DNA from: Streptomyces bikiniensis
Lineage (GTDB): Bacteria > Actinomycetota > Actinomycetes > Streptomycetales > Streptomycetaceae
NCBI GenBank assembly: GCA_000716465.1
Contig: JNWL01000018.1
Coordinates: 90,877-154,876, forward strand
Reading direction: 5' to 3'
DNA: 64,000 nt
Shown piece by piece: positions 34,649 through 43,588 of the stretch. Under the pieces are notes generated by a model. The model was not told where the DNA came from. It did no database searches and was given only the letters and a program-made list of their open reading frames with translations. Each line of letters starts with the position of its first letter. Position 1 is the stretch's first letter. The position numbers and the translations under genes are program-made.

Positions 34649-35992
34649 ATGAAACTGACGATTCTCGGAGGCGGCGGGTTCCGGGTGCCGCTGGTGTACG
34701 GCGCACTGCTCGGCGACCACGCCGAGGGGCGGGTCACCCGGGTCACCCTGCACGACCTCGACGGGGGGCGGCTCTCCGCCGTCGCGCGGGTCCTCGCGGA
34801 CCAGGCCGAGGGGGTGCCGGACGCGCCGGAGGTGACGGCGACGACGGACCTGGACGAGGCGCTGCGCGGGGCGGACTTCGTGTTCTCGGCGATCCGGGTC
34901 GGCGGGCTGGAGGGCCGGGCGGCGGACGAGCGGATCGCGCTCGCCGAAGGGGTGCTCGGGCAGGAGACGGTGGGGGCGGGCGGGATCGCGTACGGCCTGC
35001 GGACCGTGCCCGTCGCGACGCACGTCGCCCGGCGGGTCGCGGAACTCGCCCCGGACGCCTGGGTCATCAACTTCACCAACCCGGCGGGCCTGGTCACGGA
35101 GGCGATGTCCCGGGTCCTCGGCGGCCGGGTCGTCGGCATCTGCGACTCCCCCGTGGGCCTGGGCCGCCGGGTCGCCCGCGCCCTGGGCGCGGACCCGGAC
35201 GAGGCCTGGATCGACTACGTGGGCCTCAACCACCTGGGCTGGCTGCGGGGGCTGCGGGTCGGCGGCCGGGACGAGCTGCCCCGGCTGCTCGCCGACGAGA
35301 AGGCGCTCGGCTCCTTCGAGGAGGGCCGGCTCTTCGGCCCCGAGTGGCTGCGCTCGCTCGGCGCGATCCCCAACGAGTACCTGCACTACTACTACTTCAA
35401 CCGGGAGGCCGTGCACGCCTACCGGACCGCCGAGCGGACGCGCGGCGCGTACCTGCGCGAGCAGCAGGGCGCCTTCTACGAGGAAATGGGCAGGCCCGGC
35501 ACCCCCGCCCTGGCCGCCTGGCACCGGACGCTCGCGGACCGGGAGGCCACCTACATGGCCGCCAACCGGGAGGCCGCGGGAGTCGGGGGGCGCGACGAGG
35601 AGGACCTGGAGTCCGGCGGCTACGAGAAGGTGGCGCTCGCCCTCATGCGGGCGGTCGCGCGCGACGAGCGGACGACGCTGATCCTGAACGTGCGCAACGG
35701 CACGACGCTCTCCGTGCTCGACGCGGACGCGGTGGTCGAGGTGCCCTGCCTGGTCGACGCGAACGGCGCCCGGCCGGTGGCCGCGGCCCCGCTGCCGTAC
35801 CACGCCGTGGGTCTGGTGACGGCCGTGAAGGCGGTGGAGCGGGAGGTGCTGGCGGCGGCGGAGAGCGGTTCGCGGGAGACGGCGGTCAAGGCCTTCGCGC
35901 TGCACCCGCTGGTGGACTCGGTCGCGGTGGCCCGCCGGCTCGTGGAGGCGTACGCGGCGGAGCATCCGGGGCTCGCGTACCTGCGGCGCTGA
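34649..35992 (+). CDS. GH4-family glycosidase (6-phospho-beta-glucosidase type)
   Basis: 447 aa. The NAD-binding loop is TILGGGGFRVPLVYGAL. The GH4 signatures are VINFTNPAGLVTEA, GICDSPVGLGRR (metal-binding Cys) and VGLNHLGWLRG (metal-binding His), with Tyr-rich EYLHYYYFN. GH4 enzymes need NAD and Mn2+ and cleave by oxidation-elimination. No phosphotransferase or ABC gene accompanies it, so the physiological substrate is uncertain. TAGCGT (34637-34642) lies 6 nt before the ATG with no Shine-Dalgarno, suggesting a leaderless transcript. Confidence 0.9.
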   Translation: MKLTILGGGGFRVPLVYGALLGDHAEGRVTRVTLHDLDGGRLSAVARVLADQAEGVPDAPEVTATTDLDEALRGADFVFSAIRVGGLEGRAADERIALAEGVLGQETVGAGGIAYGLRTVPVATHVARRVAELAPDAWVINFTNPAGLVTEAMSRVLGGRVVGICDSPVGLGRRVARALGADPDEAWIDYVGLNHLGWLRGLRVGGRDELPRLLADEKALGSFEEGRLFGPEWLRSLGAIPNEYLHYYYFNREAVHAYRTAERTRGAYLREQQGAFYEEMGRPGTPALAAWHRTLADREATYMAANREAAGVGGRDEEDLESGGYEKVALALMRAVARDERTTLILNVRNGTTLSVLDADAVVEVPCLVDANGARPVAAAPLPYHAVGLVTAVKAVEREVLAAAESGSRETAVKAFALHPLVDSVAVARRLVEAYAAEHPGLAYLRR

Positions 35993-36001
35993 GCCGGATC
36001 G

Positions 36002-36082
36002 CGCCGGACCATCGGTACCGGAACGGGTCCCGCCGGACCATCGGCACCGGACCGGGTCCCGCCGGACCATCGGTACCGAGCC
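36002..36082. repeat. Intergenic 29-bp tandem repeat (2.8 copies)
   Basis: Units start at 36002, 36031 and 36060, sharing CGCCGGACCATCGG and a following ACCGGnnCGGGTCC; the third is cut at 23 bp. It begins 10 bp after the GH4 stop. Confidence 0.85.
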
Positions 36083-36162
36083 ACCGCCGCCTCCGTACGG
36101 CCGGACGATACGGCCGAAGGACGTCTTCCAGCGGGCGGGCGCGCGGCCTAGGCTCGCGCCCC

Positions 36163-38037
36163 ATGACCTTACGCAGCAAGGGAGTCCGGCTCGTCGCGGC
36201 CTGTCTGCTGGCCGCCGGCCTGACGGGGCCGGCCGCGGCGGAGACGGAGACCTCGGGCGGGGAGCCGGTCGTCGTCCCCGTGCAGACCACCGGGCCGGCC
36301 GACCGGCGGTTCAACCTGGTGTTCCTGGGCGACGGTTACACCGCCGGGGAGATGCCGGAGTTCCGGGCGGACCTCGAACGGCACCTGAACGCCCTGTGGA
36401 GCATCGAGCCCTTCGCCTCCTACCGCTCGTACGTCAACGTGTGGGCGGTGGAGGCCCCTTCGGAGCAGTCCGGGGTGGACTGCGACCCGGGGCTCGACGC
36501 GCCCGCCCGGGACACCGTCCTCGACATGGGCTTCTGGGGCGGTTGCGACCCGGGCAGCGTGCGGCGGCTGCTGACCGTCGACGGCCGGAAGGCCGCCGCG
36601 CTCGCGGACCTCGTCCCGGGCACGAGCGGTTCCAACCGGCAGGTCGTCGCCCTCGCCCACAGCTCCACCTACGGCGGCGCGGGCGGCGGTTACGCGACCG
36701 CGTCCGGCGGCAACGCGCTCTCCGCCCTGATCACCCCGCACGAGCTCGGGCACTCGCTCGGCGGTCTCCAGGACGAGTACGACTACTACGCGCGCGGGGT
36801 GCCGGGCGGCGCGTACTCCGGCCCGGAACCGGACTCCGCCCACCACACGCTCCTGACCGAGCGGCAGATGCGGGAGCGGAAGGCCAAGTGGTGGCGCTGG
36901 CTGGGCGAGGAGAGCGAGTCCGGCGGGGTCATCGGGCGCCACGAGGGCGGCCTGTACAGCACGGAGGGGGTCTGGCGGCCGAGTCGCCACTCCCTGATGA
37001 AGACCCTCGGCTACGCCTTCGACCAGGTGGAGCGCGAGGTGATGGTCCGGGCGATCTCGGCGAAGGTGGACCTGGTCCAGGGCCACGCGCCGAACGCGGC
37101 GCCGATCGGGGCGGACCGGTCGGTGTGGGTGGACGTCCTGCACCCGGTGGGCGGTGAACTCGCCGTGACCTGGCGGCTGGACGGGCGGACCCTGGACACG
37201 CGCGGCGCCCGCACCGTCGACCTGCGCGGGCTCCGGCTCTCCCCCGGCCCGCACGCGCTGACGGCGACGGTCACCGATCCGACGCCGTTCGTCCGCGACC
37301 CGGCGGTCCGCGCCTCCGAGGCGCTCACCCGGACCGTGCGCTGGACGGTGGACCCCGCGCTGACCACCGCGCGGGAGCCGTTCGCGGCCGCGTTCACCAG
37401 GCACACCCCGACCGGCTCCCCCGTCGGCGCCCGGAGCGTCGTCCACGCGGACACCACCCACGCGGTGGACGGCACCCCGGCCGTGCGCTGGCGGCTCGAC
37501 GGGCGTCCCGTCGCGACGGGCGACCGCAACGACCGCGACCTGGACCTGGGCGCGCTGCGGATCGCCCCGGGGACCCACACGCTCACGGCCCGGCTCGCGG
37601 GAACGGGGCGGGAGTTGCGCTGGACGGTCGACGCGCGCCCGGCCACGGCCGCGTACGAGCTGTCGGAGCCGCTGCGGACGGTGCGGCGGCCGGGGCGGCC
37701 GGTGGAGTACGTGTACGACGGGGCGTTCACGATGCGGCTGACCGCGCGGGACGACCGGGAGGGCGCGGTGGTGAACCAGTTCCGGGTCGACGGCGACGGC
37801 TGGTACACGTACTACGGCTGGCCGACGGACGCGGACGCGCCGTTCCGCTTCTCGCCGGGCGGCACGGAGATCGACGGCCTGGTGTACGGGAAGCTGGGGC
37901 GGAGCCGGGCGGTGCCGTGGGACGACGCGACCCCCGACCACGGCACCCACACCGTCGAGTACCGCACGGTCGACGCGGCCGGGAACACCGGTCCGGCGCG
38001 GAGCTTCCTGGTGACGCTGGTGCCGCCGAAGGACTGA
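36163..38037 (+). CDS. Secreted M64-family metallopeptidase
   Basis: 624 aa. A signal peptide (LVAACLLAAGLTGPAAA) is followed by the M64 core: RRFNLVFLGDGYTAGEM, FWGGCDP and the zinc site HELGHSLGGLQDEYDYY. M64 was founded by an IgA-cleaving peptidase; environmental members degrade other secreted proteins. C-terminal to the catalytic domain are two Ig-like/PKD-type modules, both with the TWRLDGRTLDT and RWRLDGRPVAT pattern, and an OmpL47-like beta module (DGDGWYTYYGWP). TAGGCT (36149-36154) is 8 nt before the ATG, fitting a leaderless start. Confidence 0.88.
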   Translation: MTLRSKGVRLVAACLLAAGLTGPAAAETETSGGEPVVVPVQTTGPADRRFNLVFLGDGYTAGEMPEFRADLERHLNALWSIEPFASYRSYVNVWAVEAPSEQSGVDCDPGLDAPARDTVLDMGFWGGCDPGSVRRLLTVDGRKAAALADLVPGTSGSNRQVVALAHSSTYGGAGGGYATASGGNALSALITPHELGHSLGGLQDEYDYYARGVPGGAYSGPEPDSAHHTLLTERQMRERKAKWWRWLGEESESGGVIGRHEGGLYSTEGVWRPSRHSLMKTLGYAFDQVEREVMVRAISAKVDLVQGHAPNAAPIGADRSVWVDVLHPVGGELAVTWRLDGRTLDTRGARTVDLRGLRLSPGPHALTATVTDPTPFVRDPAVRASEALTRTVRWTVDPALTTAREPFAAAFTRHTPTGSPVGARSVVHADTTHAVDGTPAVRWRLDGRPVATGDRNDRDLDLGALRIAPGTHTLTARLAGTGRELRWTVDARPATAAYELSEPLRTVRRPGRPVEYVYDGAFTMRLTARDDREGAVVNQFRVDGDGWYTYYGWPTDADAPFRFSPGGTEIDGLVYGKLGRSRAVPWDDATPDHGTHTVEYRTVDAAGNTGPARSFLVTLVPPKD

Positions 38038-38045
38038 GACGGGTC

Positions 38046-38075
38046 GGCCCCGTGGACCGGTGGGTCCGCGGGGCC
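38046..38075. terminator. Bidirectional terminator hairpin
   Basis: 13-bp arms (GGCCCCGTGGACC and GGTCCGCGGGGCC, 12 of 13 paired) with a GGTG loop between convergent genes. Confidence 0.6.
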
Positions 38076-38104
38076 GCCGTTCGCGCCGTTCGTACGGGGC
38101 CGGG

Positions 38105-38923
38105 TCAGGGCTTGCGGGCCACGCCGGCCCAGCCCGGGATGGGCTCGTCGCCCGGGACCGGGACGGGCTCGCCCAGCTCCGGGTGCCATTCGGCGGTGAG
38201 CGAGACGCCCGGCTCGACGAACTCCAGGCCGTCGAAGAACGCGGCCAGTTCGTCGCGCGAGCGGGGCCGCAGGGTGAGGCCGCGCGCCTTGTACATGGCG
38301 GCCGCCTGTGCCGCCCCCTCGGGGTTGAAGTCCCCGGTGACGTGGGAGAGGACGAGGTAGCTGCCCGGCGCGAGCTGGTTGACGAGCTTGGAGACCAGCT
38401 CGTACGCGCCGTCCTCGTCCCCGACGAAGTGCAGCAGGGCGAGCATCGAAAGCGCGATGGGCTGGTCGAAGTCAAGGACCTTTCCGGCCCTTTCGAGGAT
38501 GACCTCGGGCTCGCGGGCGTCCGCCTGGATGTACTCGGTGGCCCCCTCGGGGGTCGAGCGCAGCAGGGCGGCCGCGTGCGCGAGCACGATCGGGTCGTTG
38601 TCGCAGTAGACGATGCGGGACTCCGGCGCGGCCTCCTGCGCGATCTGGTGCAGGTTGGGCTCGGTCGGGATGCCCGTGCCGATGTCCAGGTACTGGCGGA
38701 CGCCGTGGGCGCTGAGCCAGCGGATGGCGCGGTGCATGAAGGCCCGGTTGACGCGGGCCATGTCCCGGCCCCGGGCGTCGACGGTGAGGAGCTGACGGGC
38801 CATCGCCTCGTCGACCGGGTAGTTGTCCTTGCCGCCCAGGAACCAGTCGTACATGCGTGCCGGGTGCGGCTTGCTGGTGTCGATGCGTATCTCGGTCCGC
38901 GGGGCTGCGGGGTCCTGGGTCAT
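38105..38923 (-). CDS. SAM-dependent methyltransferase, SAV2177/DUF574 type
   Basis: 272 aa. The family N-terminus IDTSKPHPARMYDWFLGGKDNYPVDE is unmistakable. The SAM site follows (YLDIGTGIPTEPNLHQIAQ), with VYCDNDPIVLAHA and ATEYIQADAREPE. This family is greatly expanded in Streptomyces and its targets are unknown. Such genes often sit beside DUF397/DUF5753 regulators, as here. A good ribosome binding site (AGGAGA) precedes the ATG. Confidence 0.9.
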   Translation of the reverse strand: MTQDPAAPRTEIRIDTSKPHPARMYDWFLGGKDNYPVDEAMARQLLTVDARGRDMARVNRAFMHRAIRWLSAHGVRQYLDIGTGIPTEPNLHQIAQEAAPESRIVYCDNDPIVLAHAAALLRSTPEGATEYIQADAREPEVILERAGKVLDFDQPIALSMLALLHFVGDEDGAYELVSKLVNQLAPGSYLVLSHVTGDFNPEGAAQAAAMYKARGLTLRPRSRDELAAFFDGLEFVEPGVSLTAEWHPELGEPVPVPGDEPIPGWAGVARKP

Positions 38924-38996
38924 CGGCTCTCCTGGTCGGGGTGAACGGGTGGCGCTGCAGCAAGAGTTACGCGACGGTAGGGGCGGGACGGAAGGG

Positions 38997-39233
38997 TCAG
39001 GTGAGCAGAAAGTCGGCCTGACCGGATTTCGCTCCCCGGATGAAGGCTTCGATCTCCCCGTGGGTGTAGATGAGCGCGGGTCCTTCAGGGTCTGCGGACT
39101 GTCGCACGGCGACCCTGCCGTCGGCCAGCTTCATGGCCTCCACGCAGTTGCCCCCGTTCCCGCCGCTCCAGGGCTTGTGCCATCCCTCGGCACCGAGCTC
39201 CGCGGCGGGCATGCCGTTGTATATGCGATCCAT
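38997..39233 (-). CDS. DUF397-domain small protein (WhiJ-locus type)
   Basis: 78 aa. The DUF397 pattern is present: GWHKPWSGGNGGNCVEAMKLADGRVAVRQSADPEGPALIYT and EAFIRGAKSGQADFL. In the S. coelicolor whiJ locus such proteins act with the adjacent helix-turn-helix protein to repress development. Its ATG directly follows the stop of the DUF5753 gene with no gap, so the two are co-translated. Confidence 0.92.
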   Translation of the reverse strand: MDRIYNGMPAAELGAEGWHKPWSGGNGGNCVEAMKLADGRVAVRQSADPEGPALIYTHGEIEAFIRGAKSGQADFLLT

Positions 39234-40109
39234 TCACAGCTCCTTGCGGAGATTCCGGAGAATCTCCTTCGTGCGTTGTGCAGTCGCGGCCTGAGCCGCC
39301 ATGCGGTCCATGACCTCCAGGTGGGAAGCCACCTCGGGACGCGCGTCGAGGTAGACGGCGCCGGTCAGGTACTCGCTGTAGACCATGTCCGGGAGTTCGG
39401 GCACGGCGAAGCGGAAGAGGACGAACGGTCCGTAGGTGCCGGGGTGGTGGCCGGACGCGAACTCCGCGATCTGCAGGGTGACGTTCGGCAGCTCGGACGC
39501 TTCGAGCAGCCGGTCGAGCTGGTCGCGCATCACTTCGGGCCCGTCGCCGACCGGCCGGCGGAACACCGTCTCGTCCATGATCACCCAGAACTTGGGGGCG
39601 TCCTCCCTGAGCAGCAGGGACTGGCGCTCCATCCGCAGGGCTACATGCCGCTCGGTGTCCTCTTCCCTGGCGGCGTCGCTGCCGCCTCCGACCGCCCCGC
39701 TGCGCAGAATGGCACGGGCGTACTCCGCGGTCTGGAGCAGACCGGGGACGAACTGGGGCTCGTACGCCCGGATGAGGCTCGCGGCCCCCTCCAGGCTGAC
39801 GTACATGGAGAACCAGCCGGGCAGCACGTCGTGGAACCGCTGCCACCAGCCGGGGAGGTTGGCCTCCTCCGCGAGGGCGACGAAGCCCTCGGCCTCGGAG
39901 TCCGTGATCCCGTACTCCTTGAGCAGGAGCTGGACGTACGGGATCTTCAGCGCGACCTCGGCGGTCTCCATCCGCCGGACGGTGGCCGGGGCGACCCGGA
40001 GGATCTTCGCGGCCTCTTCCCGCTTCATGCCGGCCCGCTCGCGCAGGTCCTGCAACCGCTTTCCGAGGACGACCTGTCCCACCGTGGGGGCGGACCGCGG
40101 CTCGCTCAC
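39234..40109 (-). CDS. Helix-turn-helix DNA-binding protein with DUF5753 (WhiJ-like)
   Basis: 291 aa. The N-terminal XRE domain reads LGKRLQDLRERAGMKREEAAKILRVAPATVRRMETAEV. The remainder is DUF5753 (YEPQFVPGLLQTAEYARAIL, FWVIMDETVFRRPVG, LQIAEFASGHHPGTYGPF, YSEYLTGAVYLD). With the DUF397 protein and the divergent ATPase it forms the classical whiJ-type trio that delays aerial growth and antibiotic production until released. GTG 40109 has GGGAGG about 7 nt upstream. The palindromes at 40174-40210 are the likely binding site. Confidence 0.92.
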   Translation of the reverse strand: MSEPRSAPTVGQVVLGKRLQDLRERAGMKREEAAKILRVAPATVRRMETAEVALKIPYVQLLLKEYGITDSEAEGFVALAEEANLPGWWQRFHDVLPGWFSMYVSLEGAASLIRAYEPQFVPGLLQTAEYARAILRSGAVGGGSDAAREEDTERHVALRMERQSLLLREDAPKFWVIMDETVFRRPVGDGPEVMRDQLDRLLEASELPNVTLQIAEFASGHHPGTYGPFVLFRFAVPELPDMVYSEYLTGAVYLDARPEVASHLEVMDRMAAQAATAQRTKEILRNLRKEL

Positions 40110-40173
40110 TCCCAGACCTCCCCGACGCGCTGTTTTGGACGAGTGTGCCACGAAGCCGGGCCAGAGAGAACAC

Positions 40174-40210
40174 GGCACTCTGCAATTTTCAGAGTGCCAC
40201 TTGCCAAGTG
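40174..40210. promoter_or_regulatory. Twin palindromes between the WhiJ-like and ATPase genes (candidate operator)
   Basis: GGCACTCTG and CAGAGTGCC (40174-40198) form perfect 9-bp arms around CAATTTT. CACTTGCCAAGTG (40198-40210) is a second perfect palindrome sharing one base. The AT-rich centre stands out in this GC-rich region. Confidence 0.6.
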
Positions 40211-40324
40211 TCCGACTCAGGAGGACAGTGTTCCGGTGAACCAGTACACGCTGCCGTCGTGCGCCCCCGCGCCCCGGCGCGGCGCCGTACGGCAACTCCT
40301 GCCCACTGTCGTGAGGAACCGGTC

Positions 40325-40810
40325 GTGGCTTCTGGCAACGCGCAGCCTTCAGGTCTCATGAGTCCCCGCGTCATGGCCCAGCGCCCGCAGCCCCAGACCG
40401 ATACCGGCGCCGTGCGGCGCTTCGCCTTCGAGCTTCCGGCCCTCACCGCCTCGGTCGCGCGGGCCCGGCGCCTCGCGGAGGAGCGGCTCATCATCTGGGG
40501 CTGCGGTCCCGGGATACGCGACACCGTCTCCCTGATCGTCTCGGAGCTGGTCACCAACGCCGTCGTGCACACCGCGAGCGGCCGTTTCGTGTGCGAGCTC
40601 CGCGAGGGCGAGGAGAAGCTGCGGATAGCGGTGCGGGACGAGGGCGGCCCGGCGGGGCCGCGGATACGCGACTGCGGCGAGGACGAGCGCGGCCGCGGGC
40701 TGATCATCGTCGACGCGCTGTGCAGCGCGTGGGGCGCCGAGCGCACCGGGCACGGCACGTCGCAGACCGTCTGGGCCGAGCTGGCCCACGGCACGGGGGA
40801 AGCGTGCTGA
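40325..40810 (+). CDS. ATP-binding anti-sigma-factor-like protein (AbaA/RsbW-type GHKL ATPase)
   Basis: 161 aa. The GHKL ATPase motifs are IVSELVTNAVVHT (N box), IAVRDEGGP (G1) and ERGRGLIIVDALCSAWG (G2). It resembles small serine-kinase anti-sigma proteins that pair with DUF397/DUF5753 genes in streptomycete whiJ-like clusters. GTG 40325 is chosen because GAGGAA lies 7 nt upstream; ATG codons at 40358 and 40373 are alternatives. It is divergent from the DUF5753 gene and overlaps the next gene by 7 nt. Confidence 0.85.
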   Translation: MASGNAQPSGLMSPRVMAQRPQPQTDTGAVRRFAFELPALTASVARARRLAEERLIIWGCGPGIRDTVSLIVSELVTNAVVHTASGRFVCELREGEEKLRIAVRDEGGPAGPRIRDCGEDERGRGLIIVDALCSAWGAERTGHGTSQTVWAELAHGTGEAC

Positions 40811-41346
40811 GGTCGATGGCGGACCGCATGCTGCCGCGGGCCCGCCGCCACCCCGGACTCGGCCTGGTCCCGGCCGCCGACCGCCCCCTGGCGCTCCGCC
40901 TCGAACGGGACGACCGCCGCTCCCCGGACGCCTCCTCCCACGGGGGCCCCGGCCCGGCGGACCCCGCCCGCTCGCGGCACCCGGACGCCGTCACCCGCCT
41001 CGCCGTCCCCGCCGACCTGCACCCCGGCCTCGGCCGCGACGCCGTCGGCCTCCCCGCCCGCTTCGGCTTCAAGGTCCTCTCCCGGCTCCCCGCCAACGGC
41101 TGCGTCTACGCCGACTCCGACTGGTGGTGGTGGCTCGTCCCGGCCGGGTCGGACCTGGACCTGACCTGGCCGCTGCCCTCCTGCTACGCGCCCGGCGCGG
41201 AGATCCCGGACCGCCGGCCCCGGCTGATCCACCACCCCGACGGCACCTCGCCCTACACGCCGCCGATCCCCCTGTACCTGCTGACCTGCCAGCTGACGGG
41301 CATCGCGCCGTCCTGGACGGTGCCCCCGGTGCGCAGCGCGCTCTGA
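40804..41346 (+). CDS. Uncharacterised protein encoded downstream of the AbaA-like ATPase
   Basis: 180 aa, not identified. The first 75 residues are basic and disordered (MLPRARRHPGLGL and a Pro/Ser/Gly stretch). The second half is ordered and very aromatic (GCVYADSDWWWWLVPAGSDLDLTWPLPSCYAPGA), without membrane helices. GTG 40804 overlaps the end of the ATPase gene (GTGCTGA) and has GGGGGAA just upstream, so they are translationally coupled. A role in the same regulatory switch is inferred from coupling only. Confidence 0.65.
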   Translation: MLRSMADRMLPRARRHPGLGLVPAADRPLALRLERDDRRSPDASSHGGPGPADPARSRHPDAVTRLAVPADLHPGLGRDAVGLPARFGFKVLSRLPANGCVYADSDWWWWLVPAGSDLDLTWPLPSCYAPGAEIPDRRPRLIHHPDGTSPYTPPIPLYLLTCQLTGIAPSWTVPPVRSAL

Positions 41347-41380
41347 CGCGCACCGACCGTCACGGCATAGGGTCGGGGCC

Positions 41381-42091
41381 ATGTTCTCTCCGCAGGGTCC
41401 CAGCCTCCGCGAGCTGACCGTCCAGGCCCTCTCCTCGGTCGAGCACGGCTACGACCTGCTCGCGGCCAGGTTCGACGCGACCCCCTTCCGCACCTCCGAC
41501 CGCCTCCTGGACGCGGTGACCCGCGCCCTGGAGCCCCTCGGGCCCTTCGACTCGGGCCTCGACGTCTGCTGCGGCACCGGCGCCGGGCTCGGCGTCCTCC
41601 GCGCGGTCTGCGCGGGCCGGATCGCGGGGGTCGACTTCAGTACGGGCATGCTGGCCGAAGCGCGCCGCGCCCACCCCGGAGCCGACCTGGTCCGCGCCGA
41701 CGCCCTGGCCCTGCCCTTCGGCCCGGCCTTCGACCTGGCGGTCAGCTTCGGCGCCTTCGGCCACTTCCTGCCGGAGGAGCAGCACACCCTCTTCGCCCGG
41801 GTCCACGCCTCGCTCCGACCGGGCGGCACCTTCGCCTTCCCCCTCCCGGCCCCGCCCCGCGTCGGCTCGCGCGCCTACTGGACCCTGTGGGGCTTCGACA
41901 CGGTGATGCGGGTCAGGAACGCGCTCCGGCGCCCGCCCTTCGTCATGTACTACCGCACCTTCCGCCTCGCCGACGTCCGCACCCGCCTGGAGACGGCCGG
42001 CTTCGACGTCACCCTCCGCCCGGTGGAACCCCTGGGCCGCCGGGAGGACGGCAGCCCGGCGTGCCGGCTGGTGGTGGCGCGGAAGGGCTGA
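41381..42091 (+). CDS. Class I SAM-dependent methyltransferase
   Basis: 236 aa. SAM-binding motif I is GLDVCCGTGAGLGVL, followed by RIAGVDFSTGMLAEARRAHPG (II), LVRADALALPFGPAFDLAVSFGAFGHF (post-II) and LRPGGTFAFPLPAP (III), the Methyltransf_11/25 pattern. The acceptor is unknown. TAGGGT (41368-41373) is 7 nt before the ATG and no Shine-Dalgarno is seen, so a leaderless mRNA is likely. It ends before a strong hairpin shared with the tRNA gene. Confidence 0.88.
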   Translation: MFSPQGPSLRELTVQALSSVEHGYDLLAARFDATPFRTSDRLLDAVTRALEPLGPFDSGLDVCCGTGAGLGVLRAVCAGRIAGVDFSTGMLAEARRAHPGADLVRADALALPFGPAFDLAVSFGAFGHFLPEEQHTLFARVHASLRPGGTFAFPLPAPPRVGSRAYWTLWGFDTVMRVRNALRRPPFVMYYRTFRLADVRTRLETAGFDVTLRPVEPLGRREDGSPACRLVVARKG

Positions 42092-42130
42092 TCGCGGGAA
42101 GGCCTGGTCGCGGAAGTGCGGGCGCATACG

Positions 42131-42167
42131 AGAAGTGCCGGTCGATGCGAGATCGACCGGCACTTCT
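42131..42167. terminator. Bidirectional terminator between methyltransferase and tRNA-Leu
   Basis: Perfect 16-bp arms (AGAAGTGCCGGTCGAT and complement) with a GCGAG loop. It serves the plus-strand gene and, 8 bp past the tRNA 3' end, the tRNA transcript. Confidence 0.85.
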
Positions 42168-42174
42168 CCTCTGT

Positions 42175-42258
42175 GTCCGAGGGGGGACTTGAACCCCCAC
42201 GCCCGATAAAGGGCACTAGCACCTCAAGCTAGCGCGTCTGCCATTCCGCCACCCGGAC
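42175..42258 (-). tRNA. tRNA-Leu (anticodon GAG)
   Basis: 84 nt without an encoded CCA. The acceptor stem is GTCCGGG with CTCGGAC (one G-T pair). The anticodon stem CTAGC/GCTAG encloses the loop TTGAGGT, giving anticodon GAG for the CTC codon. A class II variable arm (TGCCC...GGGC) and the T arm GGGGG-TTCAAGT-CCCCC follow. The fit is complete. Confidence 0.97.
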
Positions 42259-42571
42259 CAGGTGTTGTTGTCGCTCCGGGGTTTCCCCCGCGGCGACAGA
42301 GATAACTCTACCAGGGGTTTCAGGCGCCTTTCACCAGCGTTTTCCGTGGTCAGTGGGGTGGAGCGGGGGTGAAGAGCTCGATCCGGTCCGAATTGTCCGG
42401 GCATGTGTGCGGTGGGTGGCTTTTGCCGTACGGAGAGTGGGGCGGGCGGCGGCCCGGGGAGAGGGGGAGCCCGACGCCCCCCGACGCCGGCTCCGTGGGA
42501 GCCACCTTGGCGACCGCGCGCGGTCCGGGCCAACGTTCCGGGGGGAGTCCGTCAGGTCGGGGTGGGGCGGG
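42259..42571. other. Region upstream of tRNA-Leu; no protein gene
   Basis: 313 bp between the tRNA and the end of the sugar operon. Apart from the tRNA promoter (42305-42334) nothing is recognised. Confidence 0.5.
42305..42334 (-). promoter_or_regulatory. Candidate promoter of tRNA-Leu
   Basis: Minus strand GTGAAA (42334-42329) and TAGAGT (42310-42305) are 18 bp apart, placing transcription start about 40 nt before the mature tRNA. Confidence 0.5.
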
Positions 42572-43576
<1,005 letters not shown>

Positions 43577-43588
43577 GGTCCGGGCCTC

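Noticed and set aside
34183..36162. Reading the M64 peptidase as a 1284-residue protein starting near 34183
   Set aside because: The upstream part overlaps YchJ and GH4 in wrong frames; a normal signal peptide begins at 36163.
42175..42258. tRNA-associated integration site for a mobile element
   Set aside because: No integrase, no repeated tRNA 3' end and no mobile genes are nearby.
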